Under the pieces are notes generated by a model. That model searched no databases. It was not told the DNA's origin and saw only the letters and a program-made list of their open reading frames with translations. From Kingdonia uniflora (lineage: Eukaryota > Streptophyta > Magnoliopsida > Ranunculales > Circaeasteraceae), in NCBI GenBank assembly GCA_014058105.1, contig JACGCM010002198.1:1191001-1255000 (forward strand): DNA of 64,000 nucleotides, in the 5' to 3' direction. The translations under genes were made by a program, and so were the position numbers. Every line of letters starts with the position of its first letter. Position 1 is the first letter of the stretch. Below, piece after piece: positions 38,167-48,625 of this stretch.

Positions 38167-38841
38167 TGTAATAGCCTATTTTCGTAGAGACCGAAAATAG
38201 TGTTTTACACCTTTGAAATATAGAATAGTGGTTGAGAACTGAAAGCAATTGACACGCAATTTAGCGTGGAAAACCCTTGAATGGGTTAAAAACCACGACC
38301 TCTCTTGAGGATTTTTGAAAGAATGGTATTTTTTTATATATGCTAGCTATTATAAAGAGAAAGAGACTGGATATCTGAGTTCTGGTAAGGATGACTTTCT
38401 CTCAGAGTTTTCTAGGTGATAATCCGTCCTGGATCCTGATCTCCAGGTCTCTTTTTATAGGTCTTATAATATGACCGTTGGTTACATTGATGAGGGGCGT
38501 TACAATCTCAGGTTTTGATGAGTCTTCATAATGGTCTTCTGTAACGTCTTGATATTTTTTGATCTGTAATGGATCTATTAATATTATTTAGCTGTAACTT
38601 CAGACCGTTGGGAAGATACGATCTCTTGTGATGTTCGCATGCATACGACCTGTTGATAAGTGGAGGAGTATCTTTTGTAGCGCGAAGTCACAGGATGCTT
38701 TAATATCTTTAAACTGTAGGTAAGGAATTCTGTACTATGATCTCCTTGCTTTTAGTCCTTGATTGGTTATCAGTGTGTTTACTCGAGCTATGTGAGTTTG
38801 AATATCGGACTCAGTATCAGGATTATAAATAAGCCATCACA
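38167..38841 (-). repeat. 3' LTR (left end) of the non-autonomous element
   Basis: 675 bp, starting TGTAATAGCC and ending CCATCACA. It shares TTCGTAGAGACCGAAAA, TTTAGCGT.GAAAACCCTTGAATGGGT and TCTTATAATATGACC with 44404-44974, and also resembles 62913-63512. A minus-strand TATA (CTATAAAAAG) lies at 38451-38460. Confidence 0.85.
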
Positions 38842-38854
38842 ACTGCCCCCTCTC
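38842..38854 (-). other. Polypurine tract (minus strand)
   Basis: The plus strand reads ACTGCCCCCTCTC, so the minus strand has GAGAGGGGGCAGT immediately before the 3' LTR. The third copy has a matching tract at 63513-63524. Confidence 0.75.
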
Positions 38855-39138
38855 AACCAATAGCAAGAGAAACGTGTGTTGCGAGTGGTATTGGTTGAGA
38901 AGTCCAGTCATTTGAATTGAATGCTGCATTGATGGCTTCCATTTTAGCTTGGAAGAAAAATAGTTTCAACTATTGGGTCTCCTAAAAATTTTACTTGAGA
39001 TGTGCACTTGTGATGAATACCTTATTAGAAATTGTGGCATGCATTAAATGTTGCTAGTATAAAATATGGTGAATAGTTGCTATCACTGTTCACCCTGGTT
39101 AACTTTCTCAGTTATTCAGATTGGTATAAGTAGTAGTG

Positions 39139-39321
39139 ATGGTGATAACTCGACGCCAAGCATATGAAGCTAGAGTTCAGACCAAAATGGCAAGTTTGTA
39201 AACTCGTTATTTTGGGACCCAAAGTCTTTCTTTGCCGACTCCAATCCCTATTCCTCCAACTTTCCATGGGATGTCATGGGAAGAAGTAGAGGAGGCAGAG
39301 GATGATTATCATCAAATGTGA
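39139..39321 (+). pseudogene. Small plus-strand ORF beside the polypurine tract, one internal stop
   Basis: Sixty codons read MVITRRQAYEARVQTKMASL, a TAA stop, then TRYFGTQSLSLPTPIPIPP and FHGMSWEEVEEAED in the same frame. The related copy at 63850-64000 keeps YEKRVYTK, RYFG, LPTSIPVLPTYYGMS and EDEAAEA at the same places. It reads against the polarity of the element. No known domain is recognised. Conservation of the peptide pattern in a diverged copy is the main argument that it once coded. Confidence 0.5.
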
Positions 39322-40543
39322 CGATTCCATTATGTGGTTTTGTTTGCTGCTCACCGTCGGTCCTGTCTTTAGATGCTTGCAGAGGATACGGTGGTGGCGG
39401 AGGATGAGAAGGCCTGGGTGTCCTCTGTTAAGTACTGTCGATACCCCGCTAAAGATTGGGTATTATAATGGTGGGGGAGGTCCTTCATCGGCAGTGGAGG
39501 TAGGGGTTATGGAGGAGTAGTGGGATTAACTTTGTCCTCTACCTTACTCCAGTTCCTCTTCTTGGGATTTGAGTTCTTCTGTTGGGCCCGCCATTATTTC
39601 TTCTCAAGTGTTGCACTGTCATCTGCAACGTAGGCTATTATTTGTATAATAAAAAATTGTCTATAAAACTTGTAATCTTGATTTTTGAACTGGTTGAAGT
39701 ATTCTTCCTTGTAAATTGTTTTTCTTGAATAATAAATTCGAACTTTCTTATCTTGTCTTGTAAGTGTTTGAAACTGCTTGAATGAACTGCTGTCGAACTA
39801 GTCAAAAATGACATAGGTCGTAAATATGTAGATTGAAATATTGCTGAGTTGAACTGTGTAGATCGTGCTATGTATTTGTTTCCTTGTTGTGAGAGTATCA
39901 TCATAGTCAACTTGAATACTTGTTATCATGGGTGGAAACTTGGTTGCGGCCTCTGATATGGAGTGATTTGTGAACTTCTACTAGATGTAGAGCTATGTGA
40001 GGCATCAGTTCGATAAATCGTGCTGGATAAACTTGTTAAAGGGCTGCTGGTAAGGAAATCATTCTGTGTGCTGAAGAGAACCGTCCGTGTTGTATGTATA
40101 TGTAAGGTTGAGTTATTGATCATAATGATTTGTTTTTGTTGAGGTCGTCTTGTCATCACTTTTTGAATCTATGATAATTTTTGACTAAAATATAACTGAA
40201 GTAGGATTAGTTGTAGATTTTCTGCCTCTGTCAGACCAAAATTGAGATAAGTGACAGCTGTAATAGTTGTACTTAGGCTTTTGAATTGGAAATCATGCTT
40301 AAAATCGCGCAGCAGGATCATGTAGCCGCAGAAGGTTATTGTTGTACGGGAGTTAGCGTGCTGCAAGATCTATACAAATCTTCTAGGGCAGTGAGTCCTT
40401 GAATTTAATAATGGTGGATGAGAAAGACAGACGTCATAACCGAGCATGTATCATCATGAGGGCAAATGAAAAGATGTGTCTATAAAGAGGGATGATGCTA
40501 ACACGTGTCCCAAAGAGCCGTCGATTCAGAAACCGAGGGTCAA

Positions 40544-40549
40544 TATAAA
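40544..40549 (+). promoter_or_regulatory. TATA box of the antisense gene (copy 2)
   Basis: TATAAA is followed by a CT-rich start region and by exon 1, which ends at a GTTAG donor at 40741. Position and surroundings match the TATAAATA at 178-185. Confidence 0.5.
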
Positions 40550-43500
40550 CTCTCGTCTTTCTCCCTCCCACAAACCATATTCATTTGCAGAGAGAAAAGA
40601 AAGTATTTCTAGAGAGAGAAAGTCTTCAAACTTCAATCGTAGTCCACCATTTTACTGTGGTCTTCCTGGAAAAACCGACGCTCTGTTGTCTGACGTGAAG
40701 GTGGTGTCTGGAAACGACAATTGTTGTTCTTCTAGTACAGGTTAGTGACTCTGTTTCTACCATTTTTGCTGTTGTATTAGTTTCTTGGAACTGGTAGTTG
40801 CATGTTTGAACTTCTGGGTAGACTAATAAAGTGTTGGGTACGGCTGAGGGAAGAAGCCTGTTTGATTTAAAAAACTCTGAAAAGATTTTTCCCGTATGTG
40901 GTAGATGCGCTCAAAAAATCTGAAAACCCAATAGTAAATTTGTTGTATCTTCTAGTAGTGAGAAATCATCATCGTCTGACAGGACTATGGATGATTCGGA
41001 GGTAATTGGTACTGTAATTGTTGATAAATCGGTTGTTCCTTCTAGGAGGGATGCGGGATTTCAAGCGGAGATTAAAACTGGGCAATTTTTTATGTATCCT
41101 AAGAATGTAGACGTAGCGAAGAAATTTTTGCAGTATAAAAGAAGTTTAGATGGAAAATGGAGGAATTATGTGATAAATGCGGGGTTGTGGTTTAGGATTC
41201 TAGTGAGAGCAAATGGTAAGATAGATCATTATCAGGTGCCTTCGCTGGATAAGTGGAAGGGGAATATGGGTATAGGAGATGATATATATATCTCTTATTA
41301 CAATGGGACTGGTGCAGAGGACGTAGAGGACGGATTCCTTTGCTATCTGAACCAGGTTGTATATGGGTTGAGCATTCCCCTCACTTTTTTCCAAAAGGGT
41401 ATCATGAATCATGAATGCTCTAAAGAGCTGCCCTGGCCAATTAAACGGTAATATATTTGAAATGATGAAGGTCTGTGAAGCCCTTAAACAGAGATGAAGG
41501 GATGGTGGTATTGCGAGACAGTTCGTAGCAGACAATGTCTTGAAATGCTATAAGTTTAAATATGTGAAAGATCGAAAGAGCGGAAGAGCGGATACATGTT
41601 TAGTGATTCGGCGAGGCCAAAATTCTTTGATTTTGAATCCACTGGGAGACCCCGGTGCGACCATCTTGTGATGGTAAGGGGTAATTGTATGCAAGTGCCT
41701 GGGGAATTGGTGCTCAAGCTGATATATAAGAATTTTAACGAGAGTAAGTGTCTTCATTCTGCCTATAGTTCATCTTTTAACTTATTGCGAGCTGCTAACA
41801 TAGTTTGTTGTTTGATTTGGCAGAGTCTAATCCCAATGGTGCCACTGATATGTTGAATCTGTTCGACGTCGTTAGTCGAGAAGGAACCGAACTGAACAAA
41901 GTTCTTGGAGTACTAGGCATCCGCAGAGAAAAGAGGTTGAATTTTATAGTTGAAAAAGTAAAACGAGCTTATCATAATCGAGCTATGGCTACTTCTGGTT
42001 CTGCTTATGATGACATTTTGGAGATTTCTGCCTGTGTTGCGGGTACTTCGAGTTCCTTAGTTTTGCGACCTAGAGTAAAAAAAAGACGGTGCCGCCTTCT
42101 GAACAAACAGCTCCTGTACAGACACCGCAGGTAGAAACTGAGGGGGTGGGTGCTGATGTAAATATGGTTCCTCCTCTGAAGAAGCAGAAACAAGAGTCCG
42201 GGAAAGATATTCGAGCTTCTCCAAAGGGGGTCAACCTCAAAGCGGTGGAGCAGGAGGCGCTCAATTTGGTTAAACGTGATCTCATCCGCCTGGATACTCA
42301 AATTCGATCCAGTATCTCACATGTATGCATGATGTTATCTGATTAAATCTTTTTAAGTAGTGATCCGATCTTGTAATACTGCTTTGATGTATTTGTGGTA
42401 TAGCTTTTTGTTGCTTGGAAGTCGGTCGCGGAGGTGTTGAAGGTAGCTGCTACGGATCGTGCTGAGTATGAGGTTGAGAAAGCATCTTTGGCTGAACAGT
42501 TGAAGGAGGGAACTGCGCTCTATGAGCAGTTGCATAAGGAGAAGGTTCTGCAGAAGGAGCAGTTCGAGAAGGAGAAGGCTCTACAGAAGGATCAGTTCAA
42601 GAAGGAAGTTGTCGCTTCAAAGAAAGAGGTTGAAGATGAGGCAAAGAAGGTTATTGACATTGTGGTGGCTTCCTGAAATAAGCTGATTCAAGCCTTCTAC
42701 TTTTAGGGTTTGAGCAGAGAGGATGTCGATCTTGCTCTTGCAGGGAAGTATAATGAGATCATCTTCCTAGGGGATGGTGCCTCTTCAGTGGCTGAGCAGA
42801 GCTCGGCTCCTCCTTTGGCTGATGATACGACCAAGGAGGCAGCAGGAGCTAATTCTTGATTTTGTAGTTGTAACATAGTTCTGAGACTTGGTCGAATTTT
42901 ATCCTTTGTACTGGTGATAAAACTGTTTTTGCTGAGATTTTAATTTTTTACGGTTGTTGTTGATATATGTTGTTTTGATGGTGAATGTATAATTTGTATG
43001 TAGGAGGTAGTTCGTTTGAGGGGGAAAGTGAGCGAGATGGAGAAGGCCTTCAGTCGAGCAAGGGATTTCATCAATCGTACTCAACAGGTACACAATAAAC
43101 TTAAATATGAGAGACGTCTTCATAAGTCAAATTTTGATAACACCTTTAAGGAGTTATTCGAACTTCAATGTAGATATGGAAAGATAAAAATTGAGAGGGA
43201 TGAGGTTTTGCGAAAAGAGAGCGATAGGTTCGCTTTACTCCAAAAATCTCTTAAGGATAAGAGGTTTGTAGATGAGAGTGATAAATTAGAGTGTCAAAGG
43301 TCATTATTGTCTTTGACGCTCTATTTTGAGGCCAAAGTTGATAGTGAGCGGGGCATGAAGGAAGCCTATTTAGAACTATTAACTGAGAGAGGCATAGTAT
43401 CAGACCCAGCTCGGGTGAAATTCTTGGCGCAAGAAGCGCGTTACCGCCATACTGATGCTCATATCGGGCTGGAGTATCCATCATATGGGGTGGTGTAGGT

Positions 43501-44009
43501 CCATTGCCTGATGAACTTGACTTTTGTAGGGGCAAAGAGCAATGAGAATCATTTTCTTTAATATAAAGAAGGAAGATCGAAGGGTCCAGGCACAATTAGA
43601 AAATGACTTGAGGCATACTCATGACGAATTGGAGCTATGCAAGGATCATAATACATGTCTGGAGATGGAAAAGGTGGAGTGTAATAAGTTGTTGCAGAGT
43701 TCGGATAAAAGAGTGACATCGTTAGAAGCGCGTTTACTAGATACGCAGAAACGTTTGCAAATGTCTCAATCGCGCTTAAAGAAGTATCTAACTCCCAAAC
43801 GGGGAAAACGTGTCAGAAAAACATACCACGAACGTCAGATAGCCGATGTTATCGCGTTTTATGGGGGAGAGCTCGAGAGAGTGGAAAATAAATTTAGATC
43901 CTATATCTTGAGCTGTGGTAAGGATGTTGATGTAGAGAATGATAAGATTGAAAATATGTGGTTTGCAAAAGGTAATGAGGGTGGAGAAGCTTCAACCTCG
44001 AAACTGTGA
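40550..44009 (+). pseudogene. Antisense coiled-coil gene of the non-autonomous element (copy 2)
   Basis: Plus-strand gene with introns. Exon 1 (about 40550-40740) ends before GTTAGTG. Exon 2 begins ATGCGCTC after acceptor GTGGTAG (about 40904). The N-terminal domain (40987-41451) includes VAKKFLQYKRSLDGKW and GFLCYLNQVVYGLSIPL. A middle part (41600-42346) has a basic cluster VKKRRCRLL. Then come a repetitive coiled coil (42434-42676, EKEKALQKDQFKKE), the motif LTLYFEAKVDSERGMKEAYL (about 43313-43372) and a final coiled coil (43542-44009) with RQIADVIAFYGGELERVE and a serine/threonine-rich end. Some exon 2 stops (for example at about 40930) indicate damage or wrong exon borders. No catalytic motif is seen; a structural or gag-like role is a guess. 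Confidence 0.6.
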
Positions 44010-44325
44010 GCTGAAGAGTCTGAGGAGGAGGAGGTCGAAGATCTGTTACCCACACACGGCATAAGACCCGTCCTCAAGAGGTCGTAATCTTCAATGAACC
44101 TTTGCAAGTAGATGAGAGAGTAGTAGGGCTCAATCATAAGCCAACTGAACAGTGGCATATGATTGTGCTCTGTTTAATGTAGTTAATTCGTGAATAGCTT
44201 GATGTTGTAATAAATGTTGTTGAATGATATGTCCTGTTTGAATGAATATCTGTTGATAGATGTATTGTCGTTTGCAATCTGTTCTTCAAGGCAAACTGGT
44301 TATCTTATCCGCATCAAATAAGGAA

Positions 44326-44401
44326 CTGTCTGCAAAATTGCGGTAATGTTCGTTGGCTTTTAACCACGTGGTCGTGGGTTCGATTCCCACAGACGACGCC
44401 A
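44326..44401 (+). other. tRNA-like sequence serving as primer-binding site on the minus strand
   Basis: The plus strand reads like a tRNA 3' half ending in CCA two bases before the LTR. It has anticodon-like loop CTTTTAA, variable part TGGTC, T-arm GTGGGTTCGATTCCCAC, then AGACGACG and CCA. Its minus complement TGGCGTCGTCTGTGGG is a primer site of the type usual in Tat elements. The resemblance (tRNA-Lys-like) extends about 48 bases or more, well beyond the usual 18. The 5' half (A-box-like GGTAATG) is weak and the acceptor stem does not close cleanly, so this is not called a tRNA gene. Confidence 0.65.
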
Positions 44402-44403
44402 AA

Positions 44404-44974
44404 TATAATAGCTTATCTTCGTAGAGACCGAAAACAGTTCTTTACACCATAGAATTTTGAATGATATGAGAGTGAAAGTAATAGCAAGCACAAAGATTTA
44501 GCGTAGAAAACCCTTGAATGGGTAAAAAACCATGACCTCTCCTGAGGATTTGAGAAAGAGTTGTTTATAGATTGCTAACTATTACATGGTCTAGATATTA
44601 GAAAGGGTCTCTCAGAAGCTATGTCCCGAAGGTGTGTCAGTGAAGCTCCTCTTTCTCTATAGCTTTCTGGCCCTATTTATAGGTCTTATAATATGACCAT
44701 TATTGCTTTAATGAGGAACGTTACAATATCAGGTTTTGATGAGTTTTCATAATAGTCTTCATAATGGTCGAGTAACGGCTTGAGTAACTCTTCTGCTTTG
44801 TAACCGCTCCATAATGTGTCATAAATGCGCCACGTGTTTGTTGACGAGGTTGAGTAAATACGTGATAGTCAAATGTTGAGGCCTGAGCTTGAGTTTCATA
44901 ACTGGCTTTTACATCCAATCGAGCTTAAGGTCGATATCTGGGTTTAGGTCGAGTATTGGAAATAAGCCCTCACA
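44404..44974 (-). repeat. 5' LTR (right end) of the non-autonomous element
   Basis: 571 bp, ending CCCTCACA. The left terminal dinucleotide is TA instead of TG, a point change from the partner LTR. A minus-strand TATA (CTATAAATAGGG) lies at 44671-44682. Confidence 0.85.
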
Positions 44975-45764
44975 GTTAGCATGTTGATGTATGATCTAAC
45001 AGGCTTTGAATTGTTGAGTAACACTTCATATTGCTTGCAACATTCTAATGGCTTAACCTACATGGTAGCATCTCCAAATGACCTTAGTATTCTTTACAAA
45101 TTAATCTACCATTGCATCATAATCAATACCTACCCACAGTCGCACTGCTCTTTGAACATGTTTCATGACTAGGTTCATTGCAATCAAGTACAGGAAAGTA
45201 ATAGTTTAAAGCATAGAACTGTAAGATCGCCATACATAATACCCATACCTAATTCATAACTATAGTCTCATTAGAATGCTGACATAACAATGAAGACTAA
45301 CATGCTATTGTAGACACGCGCATAATAATGTTTCTTCTTAAGTTACATGGGGATGTTTCATGGTCTTCAAAGTAGTCAAGGGGATAATAGTGTAGGTGGG
45401 GAACAAGCCATCACATGGGTGCACATACATTGAACCTAAACACCCTCATTTCAAATCAATTAATATTTAATTAAAGGGTAAGAATACCCTCTCTCCTATA
45501 AATCCCCTTCTACTTCACCATTTCGAAATCAAATCTCATTTTCTATCTCAACTCTCTCCATAGAAGACCAAGCTCGAAGCTCAGCCTCTCTTTTTGTTTT
45601 GTTTTTTTTTTCTCTCTCTCTCTTTCCAGCCTGCGAACACCGGTGCCGAAGGCACAATCAGGCCACGATCGCGGGTCTGTGAGCCCCACTCTACCTAATT
45701 TTTTTTATTTCATTTTTGTTCTTCCTCTTGCTCACCTTGAGCTCAAACCTTTTAAAAGAAGGCG
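44975..45764. other. Gene-poor stretch with promoter-like block
   Basis: CCTATAAATCCCC at about 45494-45506 followed by CT-rich DNA (45530-45630) looks like a promoter and leader for the remnant that starts at 45765. No other feature is seen. Confidence 0.4.
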
Positions 45765-46520
45765 GTGAAGATCAAGGAGGAAGAAGATTGCACGGAGCTC
45801 TACATGAATGCACGTTATGGCGCGTATTTTGACACAAAAATTAGGTGGCGTGGATGGCAAGAGGTATTTTACACTCCTGGGGCAACTTTCTACCCTACTC
45901 AAGTTCAGGAGTTCTGCGCCTCCGTCATTTTGTTCGTTGTTCCGGCGGGGTCTATGGTGGTGAATTGAAGTGGTCGAGAAATAACGGTAAAACTCGAAAC
46001 GATCTCTCAAGTTCTTGATATTGGCCTAGGAAGCTTAGGGCAAAACACTACAAATGGGTCCATCACCACTTATGCAGTGGACCTAAATTGCCATAGAGGC
46101 TTCAAGATCCAAAATGGTGGCCTTGTAGGTACATCTATGTACATTAACCAAGTAACCACCTTTAAGTGATGGTTACTAATGTACTTCCTTCTTCCCATGA
46201 GACCGATGCCCATCTTCACTTACTTATTTGCCTTCAAACACGATCACCATACTACATCTACAGGAACTCTTTGAGTCTACCGAAAAAAATGTGCCATTCC
46301 CAAATTATAGCCAGCCTAGAAGCGTTCTTCTCCCTGTCATAATCACTAAGATACTATAGCACATGATCCCAGGGTACACGATTGATGTTGCAAGACAAAA
46401 AAATCAAGAAAAAAAATGGATCACTACAATATTTAACAAGATTGTTCAAGTTACTAGTCCCCAGAGATTGCCAATAGTAGCAGCCCAATTGGTCCCCTGT
46501 TCAATCTCGCTCGCCTAGCC
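45765..46520 (+). pseudogene. Plant-transposon-protein-like remnant
   Basis: A plus-strand frame begins MKIKEEEDCTELYMNARYGA and continues through VQEFCASVILFVVP, a stop at 45966, then SGREITVKLETISQVLDIG in the same frame. The pattern of an EFYA-like segment followed by a G-I-TI-L-I segment recalls the N-terminal putative plant transposon protein domain found in extra ORFs of retroelements. Many stops follow from 46165 on. The assignment rests on pattern memory only. Confidence 0.4.
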
Positions 46521-46598
46521 TGTCGTTTCTTGATGATGATCTATACACACGAATCCACGAACCAAATACAAGTAAGGCTGCAAAAAAATTTCGAACTT

Positions 46599-46680
46599 CC
46601 GAATTTTTTGAAAATTTTCCGATTTTGGATCACTATATTGAATAGTGATCCAAAATCAAAAAAAAATTGAAAAATTCGGG
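46599..46680. repeat. Foldback hairpin
   Basis: A perfect 16 bp inverted repeat, GATTTTGGATCACTAT (46621-46636) and its complement (46642-46657), has a 5-base loop. Flanking CCGAATTTTTTG and AAAAATTCGGG extend the pairing imperfectly to about 36 bases per arm. It sits in an AT-rich block full of TCCGATTT-like phrases (46590-47520). Confidence 0.75.
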
Positions 46681-46849
46681 TAAAAGGTCGAGACACATTA
46701 AATTACTTTGGAATTACGATTGCGGGTTATCCATGTTGCTTTGTTTTCTGTTTTCATTTTGCAAATGTAGGAAAATAATGATGTAAAGTGCTTGCTATGC
46801 ATTATTTAATGTTGCAAATATTTTTTTTTTTTTTTTTTTGTTCATAAGT

Positions 46850-47023
46850 TAAATGGGGAGGGGATGGGGCGGGTTTGGTATTGATCATATTTATGTGGGG
46901 CGGATTTGTGGATCCCCACTTAATTTAAATGGGGATTGGGGCGGGGATGGGAGGTGGGAACCTAAGCGGGGATGGGGATGGTATTGGCTCCCCCGCCCCA
47001 AATTTGCCTCATTACCATCCCTA
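46850..47023. mobile_element. hAT-like MITE, right part only
   Basis: G-rich sequence (GGGGCGGGGATGGGA) ends in ATTACCATCCCTA at 47011-47023. It resembles the right half of the complete element at 54968-55387. The left inverted end is missing, replaced by a long T run (about 46820-46842). Confidence 0.6.
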
Positions 47024-48625
47024 CTATATTGATATTCCGATTTCCAAAAATCTGAATTTCGATTTTTTCCGAAAATAATCGAATTATAATCGGATCTGGT
47101 TTTGTGATTCCATTCCAATTTTTTCGATACAAATTTTCCAAACATTGTCCGATCCAAATTTTCTGAATATTATTATTAGTTTTTAACCTTTTGTTTATAG
47201 ATTAATGGTTTAGTTTTTGTTAGATTGAGATGTTCTGATGATAATATGTAACATAAAGTATGAATAATACAGAGATATAATGATTTGAAAACATTAAGAT
47301 TGAGTTTTCATATGAAAACCACAAAAATTCTCTATTTCCCAGTGTTTTTTCTGAATATTCCGAATATTTATCCGATTTCCGAAAAATCCGATTATTCTGA
47401 AAAATCCAATTTTTCCGATTTCGGAATTACTTTTCAAAAAAATTCGGATCGGATTGGAATGGATTTTGGTTTCCAAAGAAATTGTAAAAATTTCGAACAT
47501 TTTTCAATCCAAAAACACCCTTAGTTAAGAAAATCCACCTCCTTTGGACTAAAACCCACGAATCATTTATAGGCCCACACTCTCACTACGAATCCTCATG
47601 TGGTGAGCAACCCAAGCCCGGTTTTGTTAATAGTGTTACTAGCCAAATAAGATTTTATTACAGTTCTTGGTTGAAATGGGGAGTTTGGTTATTGGTGCTG
47701 ACTGATGAGCTTTCTTTGATGTTCAGTTTCTTTATAAACTATTCAAATTAGATGTGATTTATGTGGTGCTTGATGTGGGTGGGGATTGAAAGTTTTCAAT
47801 GAAGATCTTGAAAAGGTGTTGTAGAGTACAATGTAGACGACCACAAATGTTTAATGTTCAGCTTAGAAAACCATCACCAATCGCCCTAACAGATTTTATT
47901 TATTTTTTTCTTCTTTTCTGGACCCAAGTTTATTTCTCTGTACAAATGAGACTAAGAACCCAATTCCAAACGACCCCTTAATAGTTTCATGGTAATGACC
48001 CATGTCCCCTCATTTAGAACACATTTATTCTCTTAGTATGATGAAAGGACAAATGACAGCAACCAAGTAAGTGGAGATTACTGTCAATAAAATTCCCAAG
48101 ATGAATAGTGGGTTATTTAATGCAAAAAAAGGATTCCATTCCATGTGAATGAGAAGGGGAACACGGATAGAGGGGCTAGAGAAAGGCCTTACAGGTTCTA
48201 AAGAGCTTCCCAAGTCAGGTAGAAAAGTTCGGAGGAAAAAAATGGACATAGGAGAAAAAAAATAACAGAATATGGGGTTAAACATTGCAGATTTGCAGTT
48301 AAAAAACTATTGCAAGTTCTTCAGAATTCATGAAAAGAAATGATTTTTTGTTTGATCGCTAATTCTTTGTACACAGCAAATAACAATATATTAAGTGAAG
48401 ATTCAGAGCAAGAGAATTAGCAAATAAGAGTAGAAAAAGAAAACTATTGTCATTAATACCAAAAATAAGAGAATTTAAGTAATTACATCTAACCATAGCC
48501 CTATTTAGAGCCAAGACTAGCCTAATCTACTCCACCTTCACGATTCCAACAATCTTCAACTTCTGGAATAATTTCCAGCTTCTCACATTGTTAACAATGA
48601 ATACAAGGGGTCAAAGAATGGTTAC
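47024..48625. other. Intergenic region downstream of the proton pump gene
   Basis: 47024-47520 is AT-rich, with repeated CCGATTTCCG-like words. Beyond that I see no gene or RNA. The region just below 48626 should hold the 3' UTR of the proton pump gene; no clear poly-A signal could be fixed. Confidence 0.45.

Larger units (their letters stand above)
38167..44974 (-). mobile_element. Non-autonomous LTR element (LARD-like) of the Tat family, complete with target duplication
   Basis: Two LTRs (38167-38841 and 44404-44974) are flanked by the 5 bp direct repeat GTTAG at 38162-38166 and 44975-44979. Polarity is minus: both LTRs carry a minus-strand TATA box, the complement of ACTGCCCCCTCTC beside the left LTR is a polypurine tract, and a tRNA-complementary primer site abuts the right LTR. 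No gag, protease, RT or integrase is visible in the 5.6 kb interior. The interior instead holds plus-strand genes: a small ORF (39139-39321) and a coiled-coil gene (40550-44009) matching the antisense gene of the Tat element at 178-4020. It must have moved using proteins of an autonomous relative. Confidence 0.85.

Noticed and set aside
38842..38860. Plus-strand primer site after the left LTR at 38841
   Set aside because: The sequence does not begin TGG; it is pyrimidine-rich, the complement of a polypurine tract, so the element is in minus orientation.
44326..44401. A functional tRNA-Lys gene
   Set aside because: The T-arm and CCA are good, but the A-box region is weak, the acceptor stem does not pair well, and CCA is encoded in DNA right beside an LTR. 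A primer-binding site on the other strand explains it better.
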